NCBI GenBank assembly: GCA_003427395.1
Contig: BFEA01000006.1
Coordinates: 2,395,798 to 2,450,881, forward strand
Reading direction: 5' to 3'
Origin: Chara braunii
Lineage: Eukaryota; Streptophyta; Charophyceae; Charales; Characeae
Length of the DNA stretch: 55,084 nucleotides
Position numbers and translations under genes: made by a program. The notes below the pieces were generated by a model. That model was not told where the DNA came from. It made no database searches and saw nothing but the letters and a program-made list of their open reading frames with translations. Below are positions 1 through 10,871 of the stretch, one piece after another; position 1 is the stretch's first letter, and each line of letters starts with the position of its first letter.

Positions 1-28
1 TTTTTTTTTTTTTTTTTTTTTTTTTTTT
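1..28. repeat. poly(T) run at window edge
   Basis: The first 28 bases are all T. Read on the minus strand this is a poly(A) tract, which could be the 3' tail of a retro-inserted sequence lying on that strand, but the window edge cuts off its context. Confidence 0.6.
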
Positions 29-264
29 GAAATTCCCTGAAGCAGCTTGAGGTGTTGGTAGGAGCAGACAACTCAAGCTCTCCAGGGGCGGCTCCATCTA
101 TTGGTGGGGAGCTACACCTGCTGGGAAGCGGGCCCAGCGTCCCCGTTTACAAGTCATGGAAATTGTTTGCTGATTTTGATCAGGACTCACCTCAATTATA
201 CATGACTGTACTGGCTACATCCCCATCTATTCATCTATTTGCATGTTGAGTGTTGGAAAGGCTG

Positions 265-356
265 GCTGCACTCGTCTTCGGCCTTTTATTTCCCTTGAGA
301 CTTGAACCCTGCTGCACTCGTCTTCGGCCCTTTATTTCCCTTGAGACTTGAACCCT
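265..356. repeat. 46-bp tandem duplication, two copies
   Basis: The 46-bp unit beginning GCTGCACTCGTCTTCGGCC and ending TTGAACCCT occurs at 265-310 and again at 311-356 with one base difference (TTTT versus CTTT). It is a simple head-to-tail duplication. Confidence 0.9.
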
Positions 357-1560
357 AAACCCTTTAGCATCTTAAACCCTGCCCTTTCCTACAGCCAGAC
401 TGTATACCAATGGCTCCTGCATCCGCCCTTCGGGCAGACTGTTGAGCAGTGGCTCCTCAGTCGTCGTCTTCCCGGTGGGTGGCAATAGACGATTGAATGT
501 GTTTTTGGTTAAACCACCTCTACCTTTCTCATATATGTGCAAGGAAAATGAGCAATAGCGAGATGACAGAATCCAGATTGTACAATCACATTGAAAGCCA
601 GAAAGTCCCACCGTGTCCAGAAAGCGTCATTGCACCAATATTACACCAATGGAGAATCGAAACACTGAAACCGAATGTCAATGAGAGCTTACTCTCGTCA
701 TCACCAGCATAAGTATCCAGGCCCTTTCCCCCTACTTGGCGCTCGCGGCCCAGACTACTCCCACACAGCTACTTCCTGCCTACGAATTGACAATGCAACT
801 GTTAACGTCAGCAGCCACCGAAGTACATGAAGATGTCACCTCTTGCAGACTATCGCCAAGACCAGGTATGTGCCCTCACGCCCTCATCCTCATCTCTATC
901 TCACTCCCTTTCTCTCCCTTGTCTTTCACCCATATCTTCTCCCTCATGCCCGAAGACCACCACTACCGCTTGCTGTACATCCAAGCCCCAGCCAGCTATG
1001 GGAGCTGGGCTATGGTGCTGCCCGCAGCAGCGCCCTTCCTTCTACCCGACCGCACGTGCGCTGCACCTTGCTCTGCACTAGCAGCAGCCCGCGAGCGTCC
1101 GCTACAGCAGCGCTGCCGCTAGCGAGTGCCCGAATGACTGGCCAGGCAGCGAGCTCTTTCCTATATGGAAAGACTGGGCTTGTGCCCAGAAGCTTCCGGT
1201 AGGCCCCGGGTAGCTGGGCCTCTGCTGTTGCTGCTGCCCTGGGCCCCATTTGGTTACGCCTTCCAACTGCTTGTCGTGTATCCTGCTGTAGATGCGGCCC
1301 AGGCCTGCTTTGTAGAAAGGCCTAGAAGGCCGAAGCGAAGTGTGGCTGGCCGTGGCCTGAGTTCCTTCAACCCACTGATGCGACGCAACTGTCTGAACCC
1401 CAAATGCAAAATTGACAACAATGGGCCCCTCGTGGTTTTCTCAGGTCCGCCTTCACTTAGGGCGGGCGCATGCCAAGAATGGGGCCCTTAGTCCCTTCTC
1501 CTTTACTTCAATAGTCCCCTGAGAAGTCCCTTGATTCGCAGGTGATTTTCCTCTGAGTCT
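357..1560. other. stretch without a recognisable gene
   Basis: No reading frame here shows a domain I recognise. The open frames overlap each other on both strands and have low-complexity composition. It lies directly 3' of the Ty3 fragment at 1561-3190 in that element's orientation, so it may include the element's 3' untranslated part or LTR, but I found no matching second LTR in the window. Confidence 0.5.
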
Positions 1561-2040
1561 TCATTCATATCCTGCAATCGCTTGGGAAGCTGTTTGCTGC
1601 AGTTCCTCTCTGGTAAACCACAGATCTTCGATAGGATCAGTATGATGTCTGAATCTGACATGGTACTGCATCCTTGGCTTTGGAGGTCGGCCTCGCCGGG
1701 TGGCTTGGTACAGGCAGCACTCTGTGTTCCACCATGTCATGAATGTCGACTTCGCCATCCATGGTTGGGGGCAGCATTGACCGTCTGCAAGGAAATTGTG
1801 TAGTTTCCGCGAAAGGTGCCAGCTTGGAGGCGTGAAAGACTGGGTATGTGCGCAGGTGAGCAGGGATGTGAATGACATAGGAAGGTTCGTCTATCTAATC
1901 CCCAACTATATCTAGGACCTCCCCATGGACTGAAATACTGAGGCATTAGTTTTCGTGAGATACCCGAGTCTTGCCCCAGTTCAGATGACTTAACCCACAC
2001 TCATTCTCCTTCCTGAAACTCAGATGGCCGTCTGTGTCTG
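1561..2040 (-). pseudogene. integrase C-terminal module and chromodomain remnant
   Basis: Across three frames the usual C-terminal order of chromovirus integrases can be followed. VWVKSSEL and KLMPQYFSPW resemble the GPY/F module, AHLRTYPVFHASKLAPF resembles the PHLRIHPVFHVSLLKPY segment, and a final stretch with YHVRFRHH and DLWFTREEL resembles a chromodomain of the family. At least two frameshifts and several stops interrupt it. The chromodomain assignment rests on the family pattern Y-V-[KR]-[WF]-x-G-x(4)-D-x-W and is moderately secure. Confidence 0.6.
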
Positions 2041-2043
2041 TTT

Positions 2044-3033
2044 TCAGATACCACCATCGCTTCTTGAGCTTTCTTTGTGTTCCACAGCCCGTTGTAGCAT
2101 CTGTTGCGGTTGGCTGATTCTACGGTAGTAGGAAATCAAGGGCTTCCAACCAAGATGGAGTTGGTTGGGAGTCATGTCAGTAGTGTTGTGCACATCGTTG
2201 TTGTACAGGCTGGCGACGAGAGGTAATTTCTTGTCCCAATCATCTTGACTTGGCTTGATGTAATGTCGTAGCAGGTGTTGCACTACTTGGTTCATCTGTT
2301 CCGCCTGGCCATTTGACTCTGGGCGATTCCCTGATGTCATCTGCAGTTGAGGGCCCATCTGTTGGGCCGTACTCTGCCGCAGTTCACTGGTGAAGCGGAC
2401 GTCCTTGTCACTAATGATGGACTTCGGCAACCCAAAATCGTGTACCCAGTTATCCATAAACAGCTTAATGACATAGTCAGTTTTCACTGTTTTTGGCATG
2501 GTGATCAGTCTGGCATATTTGGTAAATCGGTCCACTATGATAAAGATGTGTCTTTTACCGCTCTTGCTGGTCACTTGAGTATCCATGAAATCCATGGACA
2601 CACTCTGACTGAGACCTTCAGGAATAGGCAAGGGCTTGATGAGCCCAAGCGGAACCTGAGTCCTGGGTTTGTCTCGTTGGCAAACCTGGCAAGTCTCGAC
2701 GTACTTCTTCGCATCTTGCATCATAGAGGGCCACCAAAATTTCTGCACTAGGTTAGTTGATGTCTTCTTATACCCAATATGGCCAGTTGCATCATGACAT
2801 TCTCCTAAAAACAAACTACGCGAAGACTCTCTATCTGAGAGACGTGATCTTTTATTCCCAACCTTCTCAAGGAACAGCAAACCTTCAACCAACACAAACT
2901 CATTTGAGGTAGCTTTATCTTTAGCTTCTAGTTTGCGAATGATCTCGAAGAAAACTGTGTCCTCTCGATAGGCCTCCACCATAGATCGAATTAGATCATC
3001 GGATATCTCAAACTCAATCATTAGCGCGCCCAA
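2044..3033 (-). pseudogene. Ty3-type integrase domain of a truncated pol
   Basis: This is a 329-codon open frame. The integrase zinc finger is visible as HDATGH followed about 30 residues later by CQVC (H-x4-H ... C-x2-C). The catalytic core shows the first Asp in SMDFMDT, the second in IISDKDVRF (family form SDRDPRF) and the Glu in NGQAEQMN (family form DGQTERVN). The triad is therefore complete. In active elements this enzyme inserts the cDNA into chromosomal DNA. Upstream sequence to about 3190 matches the pol tether (KRWIEVKDMYDFKLDPLKG in another frame), so the domain was part of a polyprotein. The frame ends at a stop where the GPY/F region should follow, and that region continues only after frame changes. 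Non-functional as a whole. Confidence 0.85.
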
Positions 3034-3190
3034 ATAGTCTGCCCTTCACGATAATGCGCCAGCCACTTTGTTGTACTCTCCCTTCAGCGGATCAAGCTTG
3101 AAGTCATACATATCTTTGACTTCAATCCATCTCTTTGGTGCATCTGAGAGCACAGGCTGCGTCTTGAGCCAGCACAGTGTTTAATTTGGG

Positions 3191-5238
3191 AGCCCAGCTA
3201 CGACAATCGAAGCCTTTGCATCATTGAGGGGGTATTCCCCTGATTATGATGATTATGGTGCTTTCATCTTCCTCGGCACCGCAGTTGTGTTGCTCTAATC
3301 CATCAGAGCCTTCGAGTCAATTGTGCTCATCCTCATCGTAGTTGGGTTCTCATTCGCTGATCTGGATTTCACCGTGATTTCGGCCGGATGCATTGTAGAT
3401 GGTAGACCGGAGTTGAAGGAGAGGAGAGTAGGGAGGGAAGTGGTGCATGCCGTTCTTTGTTGGTGGAGTAATTTGTCCGGGTAAATCTGTTAATGAACGA
3501 GATCTCAGCCTGATAGCTACGTAGGGATTTTTCCTCGTGGCCAACTTCTTCGAGGGACTGTTAGACAACTAAACCAGCGGGAACAAAATTTAATAAATTG
3601 AGAACTTTTTTCTTGATCCTATGGATGGTGGTGCCCGTTGGTTGTTGTATTGGCAGTTTTCATGTGAGTCACCCTCTCCGGCGTCGTTCGCTCAGAACGG
3701 AGGGGGAGTTCATCTGCAGTCTGCAAAGGTCAGCCCTTGTGGAATCCCGAGAGCTCGTCTCGCATCCGCGAAGTCTCGACGCCCCTTTTAGTGCGATGGC
3801 TAGCGAGATATGTATACTATTTGGTCGTTGTTGAACGGCGGGGTTACTTTTGCTTGAAAAGGCGGTTACTGTGCCACAAGGTTGGTGTTGCTGACGGGAT
3901 CGAATTTAAGGCATGAAAACTTTGGTGTTGCTTTTTTTTGGGAGAAATGATGCCAGTCAGGTTAAAGTTGTTGCAACCGTATGTTGGTCACTGCACTTTA
4001 GCTACGATGAACTGTTGTGACTTCCTTGAAGTGTCGCTGTGGTGATTCTTTGTTAGCGGAGGCCGATTGCTAGTAGAGTTTGCTGCAGCCAAGACCGTGG
4101 GCTCGAGGAACATTGGTATTATTACCACGCTAAAGTGTTGCTAGCTCTTTAAAGAGCAATTGTGCAATTGTTGTTGCGGTCTCCTTTGGCCACAGCAGCT
4201 GCTAGACACTTGAGGCGTTGCTGTAGTTGTCAATTTCTGAATGATTGCAGTTGTTCCTAGCTGAATGATTGCAGCCCCAAATCAAGTGATTATTATAGGC
4301 TTAATGAGTGGCTACAGGAAGCGCGAAATCATTGATGTAGGCCATATGCTTCGTCCTTTGCCGAAACGTTGAAAATCGGACTGGCTGTTTAAAGCATTGA
4401 ATAGTAATACTATTGAAACTAGTGTTGGTGTCCTCCCTGATCAGGGTTGTTGAAGTTGGTGTCGGAGTAGAGCATATTGGTGGGCCCTAGTTGAACAAAG
4501 CATTCTTGGGTTGCGAGATTTTAGTCAGAAAGAAAGACGTTGTAATTTGAAGGAATGACCAGGTGTCGTAGGGAGGTCTTTGCTGCGATTTGGAGGTACG
4601 TCGGGAGCGGTTCCTCCACGTTCGGCTTCGGTTTGGTCATCTTGCTGTAGCTTTTGGCCATCATTGCGAGGCCCTCAGGCGATTGAAGATTGCAAGACCC
4701 TCTCCTACAAGTTGAATTGTACCTCTCATGTATCTCGAGAGACTGAAACCCCTCTTTTTGCCCTTCTTAATCTTAGTCTAATCTTGTTAAGAGAGGAAGG
4801 GGCAGACGAGGTTGCAACCCGTAGGACAGCATGGAGACTCTGTGGGGAGTCTACCCACTGATTGCGGGAGCTCTGTCGGAGTTGAGGAGTTTTAGAGGCA
4901 AGGAAATGAGAGGTAAAACTTCATCTTCCTTCTATAAACCCAGTTAACACCCTTATCTGTACTTCTTGCTATAGTTTAACTGCGTATACTGCATCTATCC
5001 CATATAGAGTTTATGTTTGACTTTCAGGATACAAATCAAACTTGAATAAAGGAATGCATGGACAATTTCAGTTTCAATTTTATTGTTTGACTGAAAGCAT
5101 TGTGAAAGGGGTTTGCATTTGGGGGAAGGATGGGAGGAAGGTGGTCTTGTTTGCGCTTGCTTGAGTCAACCAAAGACCGGGAGAGTCTCCAAAAGTTTTG
5201 AGGGTCCAGTGCTATGTTTATTTTTGATTGACTAGAGG
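3191..5238. other. about 2 kb without a recognisable gene
   Basis: Short open frames are present on both strands (the longest, 4580-4861 on the plus strand, would encode 93 residues) but none shows a known domain, and each has shadows in other frames. A TATA-like TCTATAAACC occurs at about 4931. I see no inverted or direct terminal repeats that would define a transposon here. Confidence 0.5.
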
Positions 5239-5273
5239 ACCAGACAGTATTTCATAAGATTGGATAGTCTGGT
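5239..5273. repeat. hairpin repeat copy 1, conserved loop
   Basis: Perfect 7-bp stem ACCAGAC (5239-5245) with GTCTGGT (5267-5273) around a 21-nt loop containing TTCATAAGATTGGATA. First of five related hairpins whose loops are alike and whose stems differ yet remain self-complementary. Confidence 0.75.
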
Positions 5274-5316
5274 TGCTCTGACTTGCGAGGACTGTTTGTG
5301 ATTGACATTTTCAGGG

Positions 5317-5351
5317 ACCAAACAGGCTTCCATAATACTGGATGGCTTGGT
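5317..5351. repeat. hairpin repeat copy 2, conserved loop
   Basis: Stem ACCAA (5317-5321) pairs with TTGGT (5347-5351) around a loop containing TTCCATAATACTGGATGG. The loop is a degenerate form of the CATAAGATTGGATGG core. Confidence 0.65.
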
Positions 5352-5396
5352 TGTCTTGCTTCATTTAGGTTTCTTATGTTTTATTGGTTTATGAAA

Positions 5397-5430
5397 AGAG
5401 TAAAACAAGTCCATAAGATTGAATGACTCT
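5397..5430. repeat. hairpin repeat copy 3, conserved loop
   Basis: Stem AGAGT (5397-5401) pairs with ACTCT (5426-5430) around a loop containing TCCATAAGATTGAATG. The stem sequence is unrelated to copies 1 and 5 but still pairs. Confidence 0.65.
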
Positions 5431-5578
5431 AACTCTCCTTGTTTTATTCTGAGGGGAATTCAGGCGAAGGACTGGAGGTTCCCATCAGTTTGGGAGGTCT
5501 GGTCTGAAGCCACACAGATGCTAGAACTAAAAGGATAAATTCGTCTATACTTATATGTAACTTTATTTATGAACAGAC

Positions 5579-5617
5579 TAATCAGGCATGTTTTCATAAG
5601 ATTGGATGGTCTGATTA
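5579..5617. repeat. hairpin repeat copy 4, conserved loop
   Basis: Perfect 7-bp stem TAATCAG (5579-5585) with CTGATTA (5611-5617) around a loop containing TTTTCATAAGATTGGATGG. Confidence 0.75.
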
Positions 5618-5857
5618 TAGTTTATCACCAATTGAAGAGAGTAGCAATTAAGAGTAAGCTAGTGATAAGAAGGGGCAGATTGATCTTGGATCTAAGTTGG
5701 ACGGTTCAGTCATATGCTACCTTAAAAGATTAAGTGCAGACAAATATATATAACTTGGATACCTTAAACAGTTCAGGACGAATAGGTTGGACAACCTAAT
5801 CATATGCCCAAGGAAGAGAAAATTGTAGTGCCCTGTGTTTATGTATATCCAATGGTT

Positions 5858-5896
5858 GAGCTAGACAGGTTTCCATAAGATTGGATGGTCTAGCTT
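5858..5896. repeat. hairpin repeat copy 5, conserved loop
   Basis: Stem GCTAGAC (5860-5866) with GTCTAGC (5888-5894), extendable by an A-T and a G-T pair, around a loop containing TTTCCATAAGATTGGATG. Last clear member of the family. Confidence 0.75.
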
Positions 5897-6394
5897 CACA
5901 CCTTATATAAGCTGGGTATACAGGAGAAATCATTGAAAGACTATGAACTATTGTTTGACAAGGTTTAATCTTGGGATTGGTGACAGTATTTACCTTTGTG
6001 GTTTGGCCTTGCATGTGGCTGAGTGAGATCACTACTTGGTCTGAGTTTTAATTGACAGGTAGTTGCTTTAGTTGTTCGCCACGTGCTAGAGCTATAAGAG
6101 TTGGATTAATTTTTTATTTCTGTATTTTTTTAGTTATTTTTTTTTACTTTGTTCGATTTTTGCATTTTTTATGATAATTTTTTATATACTTGGTTTTGTA
6201 TAAATATTAGTAAGCTACTTTCTTTATGAGAAGCGATGTCGATATTTCTACAAATTCAAGGAGTAAGTCAAATTATGATTTTTTCAAGAGTTCAACTTGT
6301 TTCAATTTTATATATGGCTTAGAAAAAATTTGGAAAATTTTATTTTCTAAGGGGAGTGTTGCCCAAATTTTTGCTAATACAGAAAGTTTAGACC
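5897..6394. other. AT-rich stretch without a gene
   Basis: About 500 bases with long T runs around 6106-6190 and no frame with recognisable content. A 60-codon open frame at 6226-6408 has no features I can identify. Confidence 0.5.
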
Positions 6395-6525
6395 TGCGGA
6401 GTGTTTAATATTCAAATCGAAGCCATAAACGAAATCGAAGTGAAACTGTATTAGACATGCAATTGAAGCCATAAACGAAATCGAAGTGAAATTGTATTAG
6501 ACATGCGGAGTGTTTAATATTTAAA
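6395..6525. repeat. nested short tandem repeats
   Basis: A 42-bp unit starting GAAGCCATAAACGAAATCG is present at 6419-6460 and 6465-6506 (period 46, one difference). It is bracketed by a second repeat, TGCGGAGTGTTTAATATT, at 6395 and 6504. The arrangement is a duplication lying between two copies of another short repeat. Confidence 0.85.
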
Positions 6526-6544
6526 TTATAATATGTGGAGCATC

Positions 6545-6840
6545 GTGTTCGGCTTCGGTAACCGAACCCGAATGTTCGGGACCGAACGCGAATGAGCGTC
6601 GAAACTCTCCGAACGCGAATATAAAAATATATATAAAAAAAAGTTTTAAAAAAAATTAAAAAAATATATATATTATGTAAAATAATAATGTAAACAACTT
6701 TTGCCTTTGAGGTATGGTCAAATACGTAACCAAACTCGAGTTAAAAATCAAACGAACACGTTCGGGTGGCATTCGGCCTAACACCCAAACATGTTCGGAC
6801 GTTCGAAAAAGCTCCGAACATGTTCGGTGTGCTACACAGA
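6545..6840. repeat. TTCGG/CCGAA palindrome-rich block around an AT-rich core
   Basis: Two clusters of CCGAAC/GTTCGG motifs (about 6545-6620 and 6740-6832) flank an A/T-only core near 6605-6690. They include the palindrome CCGAACATGTTCGG near 6816. The outer parts are roughly inverted with respect to each other, as in a small inverted-repeat element, but I cannot define exact termini or a target duplication. Confidence 0.4.
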
Positions 6841-7227
6841 TTGTAACAACTATCTGAACCTATTAATTTTTTGAGGACTAAGGTCAAGCCCAACCAAAGC
6901 CACATTATTCAGTTTGCCTTTGCTTACACTTATTGTATTCTTAATTGAGTACTCTCTTCCTGTTTTTGATAAGCTATAGTCAGACCAAATTGAAGTTACG
7001 TTGCCTAACTAACGTTGTTCAATAATAGAAGTATGATATATTTGTATGCAAAGTTGTATTTTCAGATTCCTATTTATCTCTGTGACTTCGGACTAAATCA
7101 AACGGAAGGCACATTGCTTATTTATCAGTCAAAACCTCCCTCATAAAAAAAAGTAATTGGGTCTAACCGAAGCCACATAACTTGGCCATTAAACCCTTTC
7201 AACAGACAAATCACCACAAATGACAAC
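6841..7227. other. non-rDNA flank abutting the rDNA
   Basis: No gene is seen. A degenerate motif of the form AACCGAAGCCACAT recurs near 6892, 7096 and 7156, each followed by a T-rich stretch. Similarity to 26S rDNA begins near 7228. Confidence 0.5.
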
Positions 7228-7943
7228 TCACCGCACGTTGAACTCCTCGACCCATGTTTCAAGTCAAGACGGGCAGGATAGAGGAATTTCGCCAGCATCC
7301 CGAACACGCAGGAACCCAAACGGACCCGCCAGAAGAGGCGCGTGCCCAAGGTCCTCGAATGTGGTAACGGCCACCCGTAGGGTGTTTCAATCGCTTCCCT
7401 CCGCACTGCCGGTCGCAACAGCCCATGCTGGCAGGCGCCCCACGTTCAAAAAAAGGGTGATAACACAGTCGTCGTCCACCACCCCTGCCCAAACGGGAAC
7501 GCACGACTTCCCTTCCATCCGCTTCTCGCTCGGCAATTTCAAGCACTCTTTAACTCTCTTTTCAAAGTTATTTTCATCCTTCCCCCACGGTACTTCTTCG
7601 CTGTCGGTCCCTCGCACATATTTAGCCTTGGATGAGACTTACCACCCAATTGGGGCTGCATTCCCGAGCAACCCGACTCTTGGACAACACCTCCTTGCGT
7701 AACAACGTCCGACGATCGATGGGGCCGTCACCCTCTTCGGCCTCGTCTTCCAGGGAACTTGCACACGGCCCCCTGCAGAGGTTGCCTCTCAACACTACAA
7801 TTCAGGGAGCAACAGAGCCCTCGGATTTTCAGTCTGGGCTATTCGCGGTTCGCTCGTCGCTACCAAGGGAATCCTCGTTGGTTTATCTTCCTCCGCTTAG
7901 TTATATGCTTAAATTGGGCGGGTGCTTCCGCCCGACTTGAGAT
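7228..7943 (-). rRNA. 26S rRNA, 5' fragment (unit 1)
   Basis: This is the first 715 or so nucleotides of the large-subunit rRNA gene, on the minus strand. The 5' end is placed near 7943 from the conserved start (GATCTCAAGTCGGGCGG... then TTTAAGCATAT on the minus strand). Conserved blocks match the copy at 18180-18664, and this copy keeps about 225 nt (near 7656-7882) that unit 2 lacks. Similarity stops abruptly at about 7228, where unrelated AT-rich sequence begins, so roughly four fifths of the gene is missing. Non-functional fragment at the edge of the array. Confidence 0.85.
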
Positions 7944-8299
7944 CAAAAGGCAAGGCCCGACGTACCTCCACAGCTCGAGCCCGACACCCCCAACCGCAAG
8001 CCCAACTTAAGCCGATGGGAGCGAACGGAAGGCGGCGACCACACAAACCGGAGGGATGACCTTACATGTTGTTTTCAGGGAAACGAAGACCACCACCCAC
8101 AAACGGGTGCTAGAGGGCAACTACTGGGCGGAGCGAAACGCACCACTCTGGGTTGTAGCACCCACAGGCTCGCTCGGAATGCTCTCCAATTCCCTTCCAT
8201 TTTAGGCTATGGACGCTCTCCAATTGGGAAGTGAGGGAAGCCATGACCACGGACCCCACCACTCTTCGAAGCGGAAGGTGCTGAGGTCGTGAGGAATCC
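7944..8299 (-). other. ITS2 (unit 1)
   Basis: Spacer between 5.8S and 26S, placed by its neighbours. It is alignable with 18665-19020, with many substitutions. Confidence 0.75.
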
Positions 8300-8460
8300 A
8301 ATGATGCTCAGGCGGGCGTGCCCTCGGCAGAAGCCTTCAGCACCACGTGCGTTCAAAATATCGATGGCTCACGAATTTCTGCAATTCACATTGAGTATCG
8401 CATTTCGCTGCGCTCTTCATCATTGCAAGGGCCAAAATATTCGTTTGCCGATAGTTCTAC
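8300..8460 (-). rRNA. 5.8S rRNA (unit 1)
   Basis: About 160 nt on the minus strand. Conserved 5.8S blocks are visible on the plus strand as GCAATTCACATTGAGTATCG (around 8382) and CATTTCGCTGCGCTCTTCAT (8401-8420), the regions that pair with 26S and form the family's central core. The 5' end is set at the sequence corresponding to the usual ACGACTCTCGGCAACGG, here changed to GTAGAACTATCGGCAAACG, and the 3' end at the CAGGCGGGCGTGCCCTCGG block. Several conserved positions differ from the usual plant form, which fits a copy no longer under selection. Confidence 0.85.
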
Positions 8461-9165
8461 AATATGCCGAGGGGCAACGAGGGTGCAAGCGCTGTTTCCT
8501 CCCCCCCTCAACACGACACCGCCCTGTTCACGACCAAAACCCTCCCCCAACAGCTCTCCGCCCGGAGATTCAGACCACCTCCACTATGTCGAGGACGTCG
8601 ATCTGTCTGGAAAGGTGAACCCCGTTGGACAGGAAGCGAGGACGAAATGGGGAGGGGTCGAGAACCCCACAACACACACCGCCCCTAGCCTCTACCACGA
8701 CCCTCGATCCCCAACCAAGCGACAAGCTCCGCACGAAGCCGAGGTTGAGGTCGGGATGGAAAGGAGGTGTGGACAAAGCTGAGATGGGAAGGAGCGGGGG
8801 TACGCAGGCCGAGGACAACCGCCACCACTCGACATCCCGCCCCTGACCCTCTTGTAGGGCTGTCCGTCCCCGGACCAACCGCCATCCCGACCAGAAGTCG
8901 AGAATGGGGCTGGGCCAAGGTAACAACCTGCGGAGGTGAGACAGGATGAAGGGGGAGCAACGCCACAAGGCCTGGGACCCTGCCCACTCCCCCAACCCTC
9001 GACATATACCATGCCCCCCTCTGCGTCGGGCCAGGCGCCAGCTGGGCAGTAAGCCCAAGATGGTGTTGAAACGGAAGAGAAAAGCGGATGAAGGGAGGAT
9101 GGGGGCAAAGGGCGAAGGGAGAGCAAGTTAGCGTCCCACACCCCAAAGATCGACCATTCACGTGT
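8461..9165 (-). other. ITS1 (unit 1)
   Basis: Spacer between 18S and 5.8S, GC-rich and homologous to 19181-20055. The unit 2 copy has roughly 170 extra bases next to 5.8S (about 19185-19355) that are absent here. Open frames across this spacer are chance frames in GC-rich DNA. Confidence 0.75.
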
Positions 9166-9166
9166 C

Positions 9167-9237
<71 letters not shown>

Positions 9238-9916
9238 ATGAATTTCTCACAGCACCCCCAATGGCAAACCACCGAGATCACCGCAATCCGGACACTTCAC
9301 CGGACCATTGAATCAGTACGGGCCGTGTGTACAAAGGGCAGGGACATAATCAGCGCGAGTTGATGACTCGCGCTTACTAGGAATTTTTCATTCAAGATCG
9401 ATAATTACAACAATCTATCCCCATCACGATGAACCTTAAGAAGGTCACCCAGACCTTTCGACCCAGGCAAGCGACTCGTTGGATTCATCAGTGTAGCACG
9501 CGTGCGACCCATAACATCTAGGGGCATCACAGACTTGTTATTGCCTTAAACTTCTGTTGGCTAGTCATCCAACAATCTCTCTAAGAAGCTGGTCACAAGG
9601 AAATAGCTATTTAGCAGGCTGAGGTCTCGTTTGTTAACGAAATTAACTAGACAAATCACTCCACCAACTAAGAACGACCATGCACCACCACCCATAGAAT
9701 TAAGAAAAAACTTTCAATCTGTCAATCCTTGCTATGTTTGGACCTGATGAGTATCCCCGTGTTGAGTCATTAAGATGCAAGCTTCACGCTTGGTGATGTC
9801 CTTCCGTCAATTCGTTTAAGTTTCAACCTTGCGACCATACTTTTCCGGCAACCCGTAAACTTTGATTTCTCACAAGGTGCTGGCAGAGTCATCCAATAGA
9901 CATCCGCCAATCTCTA

Positions 9917-9951
<35 letters not shown>

Positions 9952-10871
9952 TTGATCGTCTTCAATCCCCCAACTTTCGTTCTTGATTAATGAGAACGTC
10001 CATGGCAAATTCTTTCGCAGAAGTTCGTCATTCATAAATCCAAGAATTTCACCTCTGACAATGGAATACGAATGCCCCCAACCGTCTCTATTAATCATTA
10101 CTCCAATCCCGAAGACCAACGAAATAGGACCAGAGTCCTATCGCGTTATTCCATGCTAATATGTTCAGAGCACAGGCCTGCTTTGAACACTCTAATTTTT
10201 TCAAAGTAATAGCGCCGACTCTGGATCCCAGCCAATAAAGGCAAGGAACACATACCCGACAAGAAAGGCGAAAGCATCGATGCACGCCCGCAAGAGCGGA
10301 CCAATCCTTCCTACTCAAAATCCGACTACGAGCTTTTTAACTGTAACAACTTAAATATACGCTACTCGAGTTGAAATTACCGAGGTAGCTGGCACTAGCA
10401 TGCCCTCCAATGGATCCACAAGGAGTTTACGACTGTTCTCATTCCAATTATCGGACTCGAAAAAGCCCATTATTGTTATTTATTGTAACTACCTCCCTAT
10501 GTCAGGATTGGGTAATTTACGCGCCTGCTGCCTTCCTTGGATGTGGTAGCCATCTCCCAGGCTCCCTCTTCGGAATCGACCCCGCATTCTCTGTCACCCG
10601 TTACCACCATGCTAGGCCTCTATCCTACCATCCAAAGTTGATAGGGCAGAAATTTGAATGGAACATTGCCGGCTCGAAGGCCATGCGATTCGACAAGTCA
10701 CCATGATTCGCCGCAACAACGGGCAGGCTTGGATCGATCTTTTATCCAATAAATACATCCCTTCCAGAAGTTGGGATATGCTGCACGTATTAGCGCTAGA
10801 ATTACCACGGTTATCCGAGTGGTAAGGACACCACCAAATACATGATAAATAATTTAACGAGTCATTCGCAA
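9166..10871 (-). rRNA. 18S rRNA, main 3' part (unit 1, degenerate)
   Basis: Small-subunit rRNA on the minus strand. The 3' end is fixed by the near-universal terminus (GTAGGTGAACCTGCGG then AAGGATCATTG on the minus strand, 9166-9200). Universal blocks are recognisable throughout, but several are mutated. The 530-loop block reads GAGTTGAAATTACCGAGGTA on the plus strand near 10370, where unit 2 keeps the standard GGAGCTGGAATTACCGCGGC. The block near 9630-9665 differs from unit 2 by C/T and G/A changes. The gene is interrupted after its first 82 or so nucleotides by a LINE tail (10872-11418). With the 5' piece the rRNA parts sum to about 1790 nt, a normal 18S length. Probably a pseudogene. Confidence 0.9.

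Larger units (their letters stand above)
1561..3190 (-). mobile_element. Ty3-type (chromovirus-like) retrotransposon fragment
   Basis: A minus-strand fragment carries, in order, the end of an RNase H/tether region (about 3190-3034), a zinc-binding and catalytic integrase (3033-2044), a frameshifted GPY/F-like module (about 2040-1737) and a chromodomain-like tail (about 1680-1561). Gag, protease and reverse transcriptase are absent, as are flanking LTRs that I can identify, so this is a truncated relic. It is a different family from the large element at 20400-44214: its integrase sequence is not alike and it has a chromodomain-like end. Confidence 0.8.

Noticed and set aside
2347-2751. 134-codon plus-strand frame
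   Set aside because: Antisense shadow of the Ty3 integrase frame at 2044-3033.
8570-9168. Overlapping 158-162 codon frames in ITS1
   Set aside because: Chance frames in GC-rich ITS1; several frames on both strands are open at once.
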